Origin: Flavobacterium sp. Root901
GTDB lineage: Bacteria; Bacteroidota; Bacteroidia; Flavobacteriales; Flavobacteriaceae
Assembly: GCF_001429765.1 (NCBI RefSeq)
Contig: NZ_LMJB01000009.1
Span: forward strand, 248,001 to 312,000
Length of the DNA stretch: 64,000 nucleotides
Direction of reading: 5' to 3'
The position numbers and the translations under genes are program-made. Below, piece after piece: positions 9,279-18,038 of the stretch (position 1 is the stretch's first letter; each line of letters begins with the position of its first letter). The notes beneath the pieces were generated by a model, which did not search any database, had not been told where the DNA came from, and worked only from the letters and a program-made list of their open reading frames with translations.

Positions 9279-11690
9279 ATAAAATTAAAGGTTACGATCT
9301 TCTTATTCTTTAATATTGTTTCTTTTTCTTTTGCTCAGGAAAATGTAACCTACCAAAAGCCTTCTAAATCTATTTTAGATCTGGCCGATTACCAAAGAGC
9401 CCCAACGGTTTCCATGGATACTAAAAAAGAAAATATGCTTTTAATGTATCGAAACACCTATAAAACACTCGACGATTTAAATCAGGAAGAAGTTCGTTTA
9501 GCAGGAATTAGAATTAATCCCGTTACGAACATATCGAGTACAGTAACTTATATAACGAACCTTAAACTTCGTAAAATAAATGGAAAAGACGAAATTCAGG
9601 TTTCCGGCTTACCTGAAAACCCAAAAATCACCAATATTCTTTGGTCTCCAAACGATAAAAAGATTTTGTTTTCGCATACTACAAACTCAGGTGTCGAACT
9701 TTGGGTTTTAGATGTAGCATTGGCGCAGGCAGTTAAGCTCACCGAAGCGACCGTAAATGCAAATCTCGGAAATCCGTTTAACTGGTTTTTAGACAATGAA
9801 ACTATTTTGGTAAAAATGCTTCCCAAAAACAGACAGCCGATTCTAGATTCTAAAAAAGATTTACCAAAAGGCCCAATTGTCTCTAATACTTCCGGAGAAA
9901 AATCTCAAAACAGAACGTATCCTGACATGCTGAAAAACAAAAACGATGAAGCTAATTTTGAAACCAGTATTACATCTGAATTATATAAAGTCAAACTAAA
10001 TGGAGATGCGGTTTTATTTAAAGAAGCTGCCATGTTTGCCGGAGAGAAAATTTCGCCAGACGGAAATTATATTATGCTGACTACAATCCAGAAACCTTTT
10101 TCGTATGTTGTGCCATTAAACAGATTTCCATCTAAAACAATCGTTTATGACATTCGAGGAAAAGAAATTAAAACGGTTAATGAAGTTCCTTTAAACGAAA
10201 TTATGCCAAAAGGATTTATGGCTGTCAGAAAAGGAAAAAGAGAAATGACATGGAGAAGCGACAAACCGGCTACTTTATCTTATGTAACAGCATTAGACGA
10301 AGGCGACCCTGCAAATAAAGTAGATTTTAGGGATGAAGTTTTTCTTTGGGATGCGCCTTTTGACAAAGATGCTGTATCGCTGATAAAAACACCACAGCGT
10401 TTTAATACCATAATTTGGGGAAATGATAATCTCGCAGTTGTTTCTGACGAATGGTACGATACGCGAAATGAAAAAACGTATTTAATAAACCCCTCAAATC
10501 CTGCTCAGCAGCCAAAATTAATAACAGACAGAAATTCTCAGGATGTTTACTCTGATCCGGGAGTTTTTGAAACCAGAAAAAATGAATTCAATAAATACGT
10601 TCTGGCTTTTGAAAAAGATAATCTTTACAGAATTGGAGACGGTTATACAAAAGAAGGCCAGTTTCCTTTTGTAGATGAATTTAATGTAAAAACACTAAAG
10701 TCAAAGCGTCTTTATACTTCACGTTACAAGGATAAAAAGGAAGAAATTTTAGAAATTGAAGATTTTAAATCTGGTAAAGTTTTGGTTCAGATTCAGTCAA
10801 AAAGTGAGTATCCAAATTACTTTTTCAGAAACATAAAAAAACAAAATAACCTAACCCCTATTACCGATTTTAAAAACCCATTTGAAAGTATTAAAAATGT
10901 CAGCAAAGAAGTAATTAAGTATAAACGTAAAGACGGACTGGAGCTTTCCGGAACTTTATATCTTCCTGCAGGTTATGATAAAACTAAAAAAGAAAAACTG
11001 CCTTTATTAATCTGGGCATATCCGGCAGAATATAAAGACAGAAACAGCGCGTCGCAGTCGACTCAAAATTCAAACGAATTTACATTTCCAAATTATGGAT
11101 CGTTTGTATACTGGGTAACTAAAGGATATGTTGTTTTAGACGATGCTGCTTTTCCAATTATTGGAGAAGGAACCACGGAACCCAATGACAATTTCATTTC
11201 GCAATTAGTCGATAATGCCGAAGCAGCAATTAATGCTGTTGATGCTTTAGGATATATTAATCGTAAAAAAGTCGCAATTGGCGGACATTCTTATGGTGCT
11301 TTTATGACAGCAAATTTATTAACGCATTCTAATCTTTTTGCTTGCGGAATTGCACGAAGCGGCGCTTACAACAGAACACTGACACCGTTTGGTTTTCAGT
11401 CTGAACAGCGTAATTATTGGGAAGTTCCTGAAGTTTACAATACAATGTCGCCTTTTATGAATGCTGATAAAATGAAAACTCCACTATTATTGGTTCATGG
11501 CGAAGCAGATAATAATCCCGGAACTTTTACTTTGCAGACCGAACGTTATTTTCAGGCTTTAAAAGGCTTGGGAGCACCGGCAAGAATGGTAATTTTACCA
11601 AAAGAAGCACATGGTTATGTTGCTAAGGAAAATATTCTGCATTTGCTTTGGGAAGAAGATCAGTTTTTGGAAAAGTATTTGAAAAACTAA
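9279..11690 (+). CDS. Secreted S9-family (glutamyl-endopeptidase-like) serine peptidase; non-ATG start
   Basis: Alpha/beta-hydrolase peptidase of the prolyl-oligopeptidase clan. The N-terminal half is the propeller-like region. The C-terminal catalytic domain has the nucleophile in GGHSYGAFMT (Ser about residue 671 of the long form), the acid in LLVHGEADNNPGT and His in LPKEAHGYVA. The stretch CGIARSGAYNRTLTPFGFQ is very like the chloroplast glutamyl endopeptidase CGEP. The first ATG in frame is at 9414, but the frame is open back to 9261 and encodes a clear signal peptide (KLKVTIFLFFNIVSFSFAQ, then ENVTYQ). No ATG, GTG or TTG lies there; the start would be ATA at 9279 or ATT at 9270, or a base change has removed an ATG. 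About 803 residues with this extension. Confidence 0.85.
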   Translation: MKLKVTIFLFFNIVSFSFAQENVTYQKPSKSILDLADYQRAPTVSMDTKKENMLLMYRNTYKTLDDLNQEEVRLAGIRINPVTNISSTVTYITNLKLRKINGKDEIQVSGLPENPKITNILWSPNDKKILFSHTTNSGVELWVLDVALAQAVKLTEATVNANLGNPFNWFLDNETILVKMLPKNRQPILDSKKDLPKGPIVSNTSGEKSQNRTYPDMLKNKNDEANFETSITSELYKVKLNGDAVLFKEAAMFAGEKISPDGNYIMLTTIQKPFSYVVPLNRFPSKTIVYDIRGKEIKTVNEVPLNEIMPKGFMAVRKGKREMTWRSDKPATLSYVTALDEGDPANKVDFRDEVFLWDAPFDKDAVSLIKTPQRFNTIIWGNDNLAVVSDEWYDTRNEKTYLINPSNPAQQPKLITDRNSQDVYSDPGVFETRKNEFNKYVLAFEKDNLYRIGDGYTKEGQFPFVDEFNVKTLKSKRLYTSRYKDKKEEILEIEDFKSGKVLVQIQSKSEYPNYFFRNIKKQNNLTPITDFKNPFESIKNVSKEVIKYKRKDGLELSGTLYLPAGYDKTKKEKLPLLIWAYPAEYKDRNSASQSTQNSNEFTFPNYGSFVYWVTKGYVVLDDAAFPIIGEGTTEPNDNFISQLVDNAEAAINAVDALGYINRKKVAIGGHSYGAFMTANLLTHSNLFACGIARSGAYNRTLTPFGFQSEQRNYWEVPEVYNTMSPFMNADKMKTPLLLVHGEADNNPGTFTLQTERYFQALKGLGAPARMVILPKEAHGYVAKENILHLLWEEDQFLEKYLKN

Positions 11691-11713
11691 TTTAAATATA
11701 CTATAAAATAAAT

Positions 11714-11750
11714 AACCCGACAAGTTTAAAAAACTGTCGGGTTTGTTTTT
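11714..11750. terminator. Terminator between the S9 peptidase and the ABC ATPase gene
   Basis: AACCCGACA and TGTCGGGTT form a 9-bp stem followed by a T-rich stretch, between two convergent genes. Confidence 0.85.
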
Positions 11751-11762
11751 TATATAAATGTT

Positions 11763-12713
11763 TTATAAATAATTTAATCCGAGAAATATTTCCTGTTCCA
11801 GCGGAAGGTCGATTTCGCTTTCAAAAAATATTAATTGTCTTTTATAAACGGTTTCCACTAAATAATGTCCTCCCCTAAAATAAGTCCTTCTGATTTTTAC
11901 CGGAAGTTTAGATTCTGAAACCATTTTAAACTGATGCGGATAAACCAGCGTTTTATGTGTTTCATCTTCATAAGGAAGTAATAAATGGGTTGCAATTTCA
12001 TTTACCTCTCCAAATAATGAAGCCACATATTTAGTCTGCGGATCTTCATATATTTTTGTCGGATCTCCTTTTACGATAACTTCTCCATGTCGCATCACGA
12101 TTGCTTCATCTGCAAAAGAAAGGGCATCTGTGCTATCGTGAGTAGCTATAATACAGGTAATTCCTTTTTGTTTTAGATATTTGAATAGGTTTCGGCGTAA
12201 GGCATTTTTACGAAAAGCATCAATCTGGCTGAAAGGCTCATCCAATAAAATTACTTCCGGCTCTAAAGCCAAAACCCTGACCAAAGCTACTCTCTGCTGT
12301 TGTCCTCCACTTAAAAATTTAGCTTTTACATTTGAAAACTGTTCCATCTCAACCATTTCAAGTAATTCCTGAACACGAAGTTTTTTCATGTTAGCAAAAC
12401 CATTAGAAAGGAATTTACCAACATTCTCGGCCACAGTTTCATAAGGAGACAAATCAAAATCCTGTGCCAGATATTTCATAAATGGCATTCCCGGAATCAA
12501 ATTGTATTTTGGTCCCAAAACAGGTTTTTCATTATAAAATATTTTTCCTTCATCTAAATCAAACAAACCGTAAATAAGCTTAAGGAGCGTACTTTTACCG
12601 CACCCGCTTTCGCCGATAATGGCAATATTTTCACCTTTATTGATTGTAAAAGAAACATTATTGATAACTGGTTTATCAGTATACGAAAAAGATATATTTT
12701 GAATATCAAGCAT
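11763..12713 (-). CDS. ABC transporter ATP-binding protein with C-terminal TOBE-like domain
   Basis: A 316-residue ATPase. Walker A is GESGCGKST (34-42), the signature is LSGGQQQRVAL, Walker B plus the D-loop are VILLDEPFSQID, and the switch His is in IIATHDSTDA. After the ATPase core a tail of about 85 residues (from about 230) resembles the TOBE regulatory domain of PotA/FbpC-type importers of polyamine, iron or sulfate. No permease or binding protein is adjacent, so partner and substrate are unknown. A good promoter (TTTG, 20 nt, TAAATTTG) lies just upstream and supports the ATG at 12713. Confidence 0.9.
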   Translation of the reverse strand: MLDIQNISFSYTDKPVINNVSFTINKGENIAIIGESGCGKSTLLKLIYGLFDLDEGKIFYNEKPVLGPKYNLIPGMPFMKYLAQDFDLSPYETVAENVGKFLSNGFANMKKLRVQELLEMVEMEQFSNVKAKFLSGGQQQRVALVRVLALEPEVILLDEPFSQIDAFRKNALRRNLFKYLKQKGITCIIATHDSTDALSFADEAIVMRHGEVIVKGDPTKIYEDPQTKYVASLFGEVNEIATHLLLPYEDETHKTLVYPHQFKMVSESKLPVKIRRTYFRGGHYLVETVYKRQLIFFESEIDLPLEQEIFLGLNYL

Positions 12714-12732
12714 GAGTTGTAATTAGAGAGGT

Positions 12733-12764
12733 CAAATTTACAATGTTTAATTTCTAAAGTCAAA
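12733..12764 (-). promoter_or_regulatory. Promoter of the ABC ATPase gene
   Basis: On the minus strand a -33 TTTG (12764-12761) and a -7 TAAATTTG (12740-12733) are separated by 20 nt, ending 20 bases before the ATG. It abuts the terminator of the upstream gene. Confidence 0.6.
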
Positions 12765-12801
12765 AAAAAGCCGCTTCAATTAAGAAACAGCTTTTTTTAT
12801 A
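12763..12801 (-). terminator. Terminator of the OmpA-like lipoprotein gene
   Basis: AAAGCCGCTTC and GAAACAGCTTT pair with two mismatches across AATTAA, flanked by A and T runs, 18 bases after the stop codon. Confidence 0.7.
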
Positions 12802-12818
12802 TTTTATTTTGTCTGAAA

Positions 12819-13514
12819 TTATTTTCCAGCTTCAGTTTTTGCATCATTAACCATTTTGTCATTTGCAGTAATTGCAAATTCCACACGACGGTTTTGAGCT
12901 CTTCCTTCCGGAGTATCATTTGTTGCAATAGGATCAGCAATTCCTAAACCTGAAGTTTTAAAACGGCTTGATTTTAAACCTTTTGAAACTAAATAAGCCT
13001 GTACAGAAGCCGCTCTTTGCCCTGAAAGTGTCAGGTTATATTCTGGTTTCCCTGTATTGTCAGTATAACCAAAGATTTGAATATCAGTATCTCCATATTC
13101 ATTAAATACAGGAACTAATTTATCTAAGTTAGTTTTTGCCTGAGAAGTCAAAGTTGATTTATTGGTATCAAAACGTACAGCATTTTCATTTAAAGTTAAG
13201 TGAATTCCCTCACCAACTCTTTCTACTGTAGCACCTGGTAAAGCCTGATCGATTTCACGAGCTTGTTTATCCATTTTATTTCCAATTAAGGCTCCGGTTC
13301 CACCACCAACAGCAGCTCCAATTGCAGCTCCTAAAGCAGCGTTTCCTCCTTTACCTAAATTATTTCCCAACACAGCACCAATTACACCTCCGGCAACGGC
13401 ACCAATCCCAGCTCCTTTTTGAGTATTATTAGCATTTTTTACTGAATCGCAGCTTGCAAATAAACTAACTAATACAAGTAAACTACTTAAACCTAAAACT
13501 GTTATCTTTTTCAT
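12819..13514 (-). CDS. OmpA-family lipoprotein with glycine-zipper segment
   Basis: A 231-residue lipoprotein. The signal peptide ends in the lipobox FASC with Cys22. A glycine-rich zipper (about residues 33-83; GAGIGAVAGGVIGAVLGNNL, GAAIGAAVGGGTGALIG) is followed by a C-terminal OmpA/MotB peptidoglycan-binding domain (about 105-220), with NLTLSGQRAASVQAYLVSKG and the TPEGRAQNRRVEF motif. It likely tethers the outer membrane to peptidoglycan, similar to YiaD-type proteins. It lies 17 bases downstream of another lipoprotein gene and is probably co-transcribed with it. Confidence 0.93.
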   Translation of the reverse strand: MKKITVLGLSSLLVLVSLFASCDSVKNANNTQKGAGIGAVAGGVIGAVLGNNLGKGGNAALGAAIGAAVGGGTGALIGNKMDKQAREIDQALPGATVERVGEGIHLTLNENAVRFDTNKSTLTSQAKTNLDKLVPVFNEYGDTDIQIFGYTDNTGKPEYNLTLSGQRAASVQAYLVSKGLKSSRFKTSGLGIADPIATNDTPEGRAQNRRVEFAITANDKMVNDAKTEAGK

Positions 13515-13531
13515 ATTTCTTATTTTAAATA

Positions 13532-14029
13532 TTAATTAGCTCTTTGAAATTGGTAAGTCACGTCTTTAACCTGCCCGCCAACATTAATGTTATCAATTAA
13601 CTGGAATGAACTTTCAGTTACACCGGCAACTTTAAGCAAATAACCGTCTCTTACTTTTTTGGCTTTTTCACCGGCATCAAGAATTTTCAGGATAAACATT
13701 CCCTGATTGTTGATACTCCATACAATTGGTGAAGAAAATCCGGTACAATTTGGAGATGTTAAAGCCATTGTTCCTTTATTATTATTAGAAATAAAGCTCC
13801 ATGTACTTCCGATAAAACATTTAGAATCAGCTAAATCAAAAGAATTTACTTTGATGTAATCAGAACCCGGATACGACACGTTAGTTAAAACCCAATTCCC
13901 TTTTAAGGCTACCTGAGTTGGTCTGTCGAGTTTTTTAGAAAGTGTTTGGTCTGTCGAAGCTGTTGACGAAGCCGATTTACACGCAAAAAACATAGCGGCA
14001 ATCAGGCATATAAAAATACTCTTCTTCAT
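13532..14029 (-). CDS. Lipocalin-like lipoprotein
   Basis: A lipoprotein of 165 residues from the ATG at 14029; a TTG three codons earlier gives no signal advantage. The signal peptide is MKKSIFICLIAAMFFAC with the lipid-accepting Cys17. The mature part (GNWVLTNVSYPGSDYIKVNS onwards) looks like the lipocalin-like beta-sheet family common in Flavobacteriia, with two Cys (KCFIGSTWSF and SPNCTGFSS) that could form a disulfide. Function unknown. It is the first gene of a two-gene unit with the OmpA-like lipoprotein, suggesting an envelope role. Confidence 0.8.
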   Translation of the reverse strand: MKKSIFICLIAAMFFACKSASSTASTDQTLSKKLDRPTQVALKGNWVLTNVSYPGSDYIKVNSFDLADSKCFIGSTWSFISNNNKGTMALTSPNCTGFSSPIVWSINNQGMFILKILDAGEKAKKVRDGYLLKVAGVTESSFQLIDNINVGGQVKDVTYQFQRAN

Positions 14030-14082
14030 TTTATACAATTTTTTTAGATTATTATTTTGCTATTTTAACAATTATTGTACCA

Positions 14083-14090
14083 CAAATATA
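14083..14090 (-). promoter_or_regulatory. Candidate -7 box of the lipoprotein-OmpA unit
   Basis: TATATTTG on the minus strand, 54 bases upstream of the ATG at 14029. No clear -33 element. Confidence 0.4.
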
Positions 14091-14233
14091 CGATTGATTC
14101 AGGTATTTTGTGTTTTAGAATCTATTTATTTTCTTTCAAAATTAACATTTCCGCCAATTTGTCATCTCAAAAAAATTGGTATTTAATTTGAATAAGTGAA
14201 AACCATCAAGTTAAATTCAAAAAATAAAAAAAT

Positions 14234-16117
14234 ATGACAACAGGTAAAATTAATGTTTCAGTAGAAAACATCTTTCCCTTAATCAAAAAGTTCTTATACA
14301 GCGATCACGAAATCTTTTTACGTGAGCTGGTTTCAAATGGAACCGATGCTACTTTAAAGTTAAAACACTTAATCAGCATTGGTGAAGCTAAAGTTGAATA
14401 CGGAAATCCGGTTATCGAAGTTAAGGTTGATAAAGAAGGAAAAAAAATCCACATTATTGACCAGGGTTTAGGTATGACAGCTGATGAAGTTGAAAAATAC
14501 ATCAATCAGGTTGCCTTTTCCGGAGCTGAAGAGTTTTTGGACAAATACAAAGATTCTGCAAAAGATTCCGGAATTATCGGACATTTTGGTCTTGGTTTCT
14601 ATTCTGCTTTTATGGTTGCAGAAAAAGTAGAAATCATCACAAAATCTTACAAAGATGAACCTGCTGCACACTGGACTTGCGATGGAAGTCCGGAATTTAC
14701 TTTGGAGCCGGCTGACAAAACTTCACGTGGTACAGAAATTATCCTGCATGTTGCCGAAGATTCTTTAGAATTCTTAGAAGATTCTAAAATCAGTGGTTTA
14801 CTGAATAAGTATAATAAGTTTATGCCTATTCCAATTAAATTTGGGACAAGAACAGAAACGCTTCCAAAACCAGAAGATGCTCCGGAAGATTATGTTAACG
14901 AAACAATAGAAACGGACAACATCATTAATAATCCAAATCCGGCATGGACAAAACAGCCTTCTGAATTATCTGATGAAGACTATAAAAACTTCTACAGAGA
15001 ATTGTACCCAATGCAGTTTGAAGAGCCGTTATTCAACATTCATTTAAATGTAGATTATCCTTTTAACTTAACTGGTATTTTGTATTTCCCAAAATTGGGT
15101 ACTGATATGCAGATCCAGAAAGATAAAATTCAGCTTTACCAAAATCAGGTTTATGTTACTGATAACGTAGAAGGAATTGTACCAGAATTTTTGACGATGC
15201 TAAAAGGGGTAATTGATTCTCCGGACATTCCGTTAAACGTTTCTCGTTCTGGCTTACAGGCTGATGGAGCGGTTAAGAAAATCTCAAATTACATTACACG
15301 TAAAGTTGCTGATAAATTAAAAGCTTTATTTAACGAAAACCGTGCTGACTTTGAAGCAAAATGGAACGACATTAAAATCGTTTTAGAATACGGAATGCTT
15401 TCTGAAGATAAATTCTACGAAAAAGCGGGCGCATTTGTTTTATACCCAACTGTAGACAACACTTACTTTACTTTAGAAGAATTAAAAGAGAAGTTAAAAG
15501 AAAATCAAACTGATAAAGATGGTAAACTGGTAGTTCTTTATGCGGGAAATAAAGAAGAACAACACTCTTATATTCAGACTGCAAAAGAAAAAGGTTACGA
15601 AGTACTGCTTTTAGACTCTCCAATTATTTCGCATTTAATTCAGAAAATTGAAAACGACAATAAAGACTTAACTTTTGTTCGTGTCGATTCTGACCATATT
15701 GATAATTTAATTAAAAAAGAAGAAAACACGATTTCTAAATTATCTGATGAAGAAAAAGCAACTTTAAAAACTTCTTTAGAAGCGTATATTCCAAAAGCTT
15801 ACAGTGTTCAGTTAGAAGCTATGGATTCTCAGGCAGCACCATTCATTATTACACAGCCAGAATTTATGCGCAGAATGAAAGAAATGAGCCAGACAGGCGG
15901 CGGCGGAATGTTCGGAATGGGAAATATGCCGGAAATGTACAATTTGGTTGTAAATACTAATTCTGATTTAGCTTCAAGTATTTTAAATACAGAAGATAAA
16001 ACGCATCAGGAGCATTTAGTAAAACAAGCATTAGATTTGGCTAAATTATCTCAAAACCTTTTAAAAGGTGAAGCCTTGACTGCTTTTGTAAAAAGAAGCT
16101 TTGAAATGATTAAATAA
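14234..16117 (+). CDS. htpG: Chaperone protein HtpG (Hsp90)
   Basis: ATP-dependent cytoplasmic chaperone of 627 residues. The N-terminal GHKL ATPase has the catalytic Glu in FLRELVSNGTDATLKL, the DxGxG-type motif as IIDQGLGMT, and the lid glycine motif GHFGLGFYSAFMVA. The middle domain contains NVSRSGLQADGAVKKI with the conserved Arg. The C-terminal dimerisation domain is reduced but present, with a methionine/glycine-rich segment (MSQTGGGGMFGMGNMPEMYN). ATP-site residues differ from E. coli (SNGTDA for SNASDA, DQGLGMT for DNGIGMT), which I believe is common in Bacteroidota. It is monocistronic, and no CIRCE element was seen upstream. Confidence 0.97.
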   Translation: MTTGKINVSVENIFPLIKKFLYSDHEIFLRELVSNGTDATLKLKHLISIGEAKVEYGNPVIEVKVDKEGKKIHIIDQGLGMTADEVEKYINQVAFSGAEEFLDKYKDSAKDSGIIGHFGLGFYSAFMVAEKVEIITKSYKDEPAAHWTCDGSPEFTLEPADKTSRGTEIILHVAEDSLEFLEDSKISGLLNKYNKFMPIPIKFGTRTETLPKPEDAPEDYVNETIETDNIINNPNPAWTKQPSELSDEDYKNFYRELYPMQFEEPLFNIHLNVDYPFNLTGILYFPKLGTDMQIQKDKIQLYQNQVYVTDNVEGIVPEFLTMLKGVIDSPDIPLNVSRSGLQADGAVKKISNYITRKVADKLKALFNENRADFEAKWNDIKIVLEYGMLSEDKFYEKAGAFVLYPTVDNTYFTLEELKEKLKENQTDKDGKLVVLYAGNKEEQHSYIQTAKEKGYEVLLLDSPIISHLIQKIENDNKDLTFVRVDSDHIDNLIKKEENTISKLSDEEKATLKTSLEAYIPKAYSVQLEAMDSQAAPFIITQPEFMRRMKEMSQTGGGGMFGMGNMPEMYNLVVNTNSDLASSILNTEDKTHQEHLVKQALDLAKLSQNLLKGEALTAFVKRSFEMIK

Positions 16118-16136
16118 TCTTTCATAAGAATATTTC

Positions 16137-16170
16137 AAAATCCTGCAGATTATTTCTGCAGGATTTTTTG
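16137..16170 (+). terminator. htpG intrinsic terminator
   Basis: AAAATCCTGCAGA and TCTGCAGGATTTT form a 13-bp stem with a 5-nt loop and a T tail, 20 bases after the htpG stop. Confidence 0.9.
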
Positions 16171-16230
16171 TTTTATACTGATTTATAAACATTTAAAACA
16201 ATAAAATTCTAAAAGCAGATTTTTCATGAT

Positions 16231-16263
16231 TTTGTTCGTTAATTATTTTTTTTCTTACATTTG
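16231..16263 (+). promoter_or_regulatory. Promoter of the 16299 lipoprotein gene
   Basis: TTTG at 16231-16234, 21 nt, then TACATTTG at 16256-16263. Its expected start site leaves a leader of about 30 nt before the ATG. Confidence 0.6.
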
Positions 16264-16298
16264 AATGCCTTTTAATCTAATCTTAAACAAAAACCAAT

Positions 16299-17117
16299 AT
16301 GAAAAAAACTGCTATTTTAATTTCAGCAATTTGCGCCTCTGCACTAATTTATGTTTCCTGTTCGAGCGACGAAGTAGTTAATCAGGCAGATACAACTGCC
16401 GTAGGAGCTTCTGTAGTAATAGATGCTGTGAACGAAATGGACGTCAAAACCGGATTAGCTGTAACGAACACAAATGCTGCAGCAAAACCATCTGAAACCT
16501 CCCCGGGAGTCTGCGCCAACATTACTGTTGAAACTCCAAACGGAACATCTTATCCAAAAGTCTTTACAGTAGATTACGGAACAGGATGTGCAGTAAGCAA
16601 CATTACAAGAAAAGGAAAATTAAAAATTACACTTTCCGGTCCGGTCATTACAACCGGAAGCAAAATGACAATTGAGAGAATCGATTATTACATTAATGGT
16701 CTTAAACTAGAAGGAACAATTGAATATACGAATACCACTACTGTTGCAACCGTACCGCAATGGACGAGAAAAGTAATCAACGGAAAATTTACTGATTTAC
16801 TTGGAAGGGTTTTTACAAATTCAGGAACAATTACTGTAAAACAAACTGCAGGAGTTGATACACCGTATGTTTTAGAGGATAATATTTACGAAATGCCGGA
16901 AGGAAATCATACCGTAACTTCTGAAAAAGGAGGAACTCTTACCCTTACTGTACAGGAAACATTAGTTAAAAAATATTCATGCGAGTATGTTTCTAAAGGA
17001 AAATTAAAAATTCAGGGCGGATATTTAAACGGCGTTGTAGATTATGGAAATAATGACTGCGACACGAAATACACCTATACGCATGAAAACGGAGCAACTT
17101 ACAATTTGGCAATGTAA
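16299..17117 (+). CDS. Hypothetical lipoprotein
   Basis: A 272-residue lipoprotein with signal peptide MKKTAILISAICASALIYVS and Cys21 in the lipobox (VSCSSDE). The rest is Thr-, Val- and Gly-rich and probably beta-sheet, with four Cys in the mature part (VCANIT, GCAVSN, YSCEYVS, NDCDTKYTY) that could form two disulfides. I do not recognise a named domain; similar lipoproteins are common in Flavobacteriia. It has its own promoter and a terminator after it, so it is transcribed alone. Confidence 0.8.
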   Translation: MKKTAILISAICASALIYVSCSSDEVVNQADTTAVGASVVIDAVNEMDVKTGLAVTNTNAAAKPSETSPGVCANITVETPNGTSYPKVFTVDYGTGCAVSNITRKGKLKITLSGPVITTGSKMTIERIDYYINGLKLEGTIEYTNTTTVATVPQWTRKVINGKFTDLLGRVFTNSGTITVKQTAGVDTPYVLEDNIYEMPEGNHTVTSEKGGTLTLTVQETLVKKYSCEYVSKGKLKIQGGYLNGVVDYGNNDCDTKYTYTHENGATYNLAM

Positions 17118-17142
17118 TTAATTCATTTTTAAAAAAATATCC

Positions 17143-17178
17143 AAATCCCAATTTAGAAATAGATTGGGATTTTTATTT
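17143..17178 (+). terminator. Terminator of the 16299 lipoprotein gene
   Basis: AAATCCCAAT and ATTGGGATTT form a 10-bp stem with a 10-nt loop and a T-rich tail. Confidence 0.8.
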
Positions 17179-17253
17179 TTTTGAAAAATTAAACAGCGGC
17201 ATATTTACATTCAAACTATTTTCTTTATTTTGCACCCAAAATCCAATAAACTA

Positions 17254-17991
17254 ATGAAAAAATCTATTATTGCCTTTGTTACGCTTGCACTGCTTGCATC
17301 ATGTAGCAAAAAAGAATCTGCCCCTGATAATCTACACCTTACAGGAAATATAAAAGGTTTAAAAACCGGAACTTTATATATTCAAAGAATCGTTGATACC
17401 TCTCTTGTAGCTATCGACAGTATTAAAATTGACGGAAATGCAGCTTTTGAAAGAGATATTAAACTTGAATCTCCGGAAATGCTTTATTTATTCCTCGATC
17501 GTGGCGTAACCAATTCTTTAGACAATAATATTTTATTTTTTGCTGAACCTGGAAACATTAATATTGATACCAACTTAGATAACTTTATTGCCAGCGCAAA
17601 AATTACCGGATCTAAAAATCAGGAATTATTTGAAGAATATAAAAAAGTAAATTCCCGTTTCATAGACGAAAACCTTTCAATGGTCGAAGCCCGATTTAAA
17701 GCTATAAAAAGACAAGATCAAAAAGCAGTTGACAGCATCGACGCCAAACAGCAGTCAAATATTAAAAGAAAATATTTATATGCTACAAACTTTGCGATCA
17801 ACAATAAAGATCATGAAGTATCGCCTTATATTGCTTTAGCAGAGATTTATGACATTAATATCAAATTTCTGGACACGATTCAAAAATCAATGACTCCAAA
17901 AGTAGCTCAGTCCCTTTACGGAAAAAAGCTTACTAAATATGTAGCGGATATTAAGAAAGAAGAGCAGCAAGCTCCTGCCGCAGCAGAATAA
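17254..17991 (+). CDS. DUF4369-domain lipoprotein
   Basis: A lipoprotein of 245 residues from the ATG at 17254, which begins the signal peptide MKKSIIAFVTLALLAS with Cys17. The first half of the mature protein (LHLTGNIKGLKTGTLYIQRI through FFAEPGNINI) matches the DUF4369 beta-sandwich found at the N-terminus of many Bacteroidota thiol-disulfide proteins. Here the C-terminal thioredoxin domain is absent and replaced by a charged helical region (about 135-245). No CxxC is present, so a redox role is unlikely. Function unknown. It is followed by a strong bidirectional terminator. Confidence 0.8.
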   Translation: MKKSIIAFVTLALLASCSKKESAPDNLHLTGNIKGLKTGTLYIQRIVDTSLVAIDSIKIDGNAAFERDIKLESPEMLYLFLDRGVTNSLDNNILFFAEPGNINIDTNLDNFIASAKITGSKNQELFEEYKKVNSRFIDENLSMVEARFKAIKRQDQKAVDSIDAKQQSNIKRKYLYATNFAINNKDHEVSPYIALAEIYDINIKFLDTIQKSMTPKVAQSLYGKKLTKYVADIKKEEQQAPAAAE

Positions 17992-18025
17992 AAAAAACGT
18001 CCTGAAATTCAGGACGTTTTTTTTT
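17991..18025. terminator. Bidirectional terminator
   Basis: AAACGTCCTGAA and TTCAGGACGTTT are nearly a perfect palindrome flanked by A and T runs, serving the convergent genes at 17254 and 18039. Confidence 0.9.
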
Positions 18026-18038
18026 GATTTATTTGAAA

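Noticed and set aside
12554-12763. Minus-strand open frame of 69 codons over the start of the ABC ATPase gene
   Set aside because: A different frame of the same strand covering the Walker A region; it has no own signals.
14150-14233. CIRCE or other heat-shock operator before htpG
   Set aside because: No inverted repeat of the CIRCE type is present; only AT-rich sequence with an imperfect -7 box.
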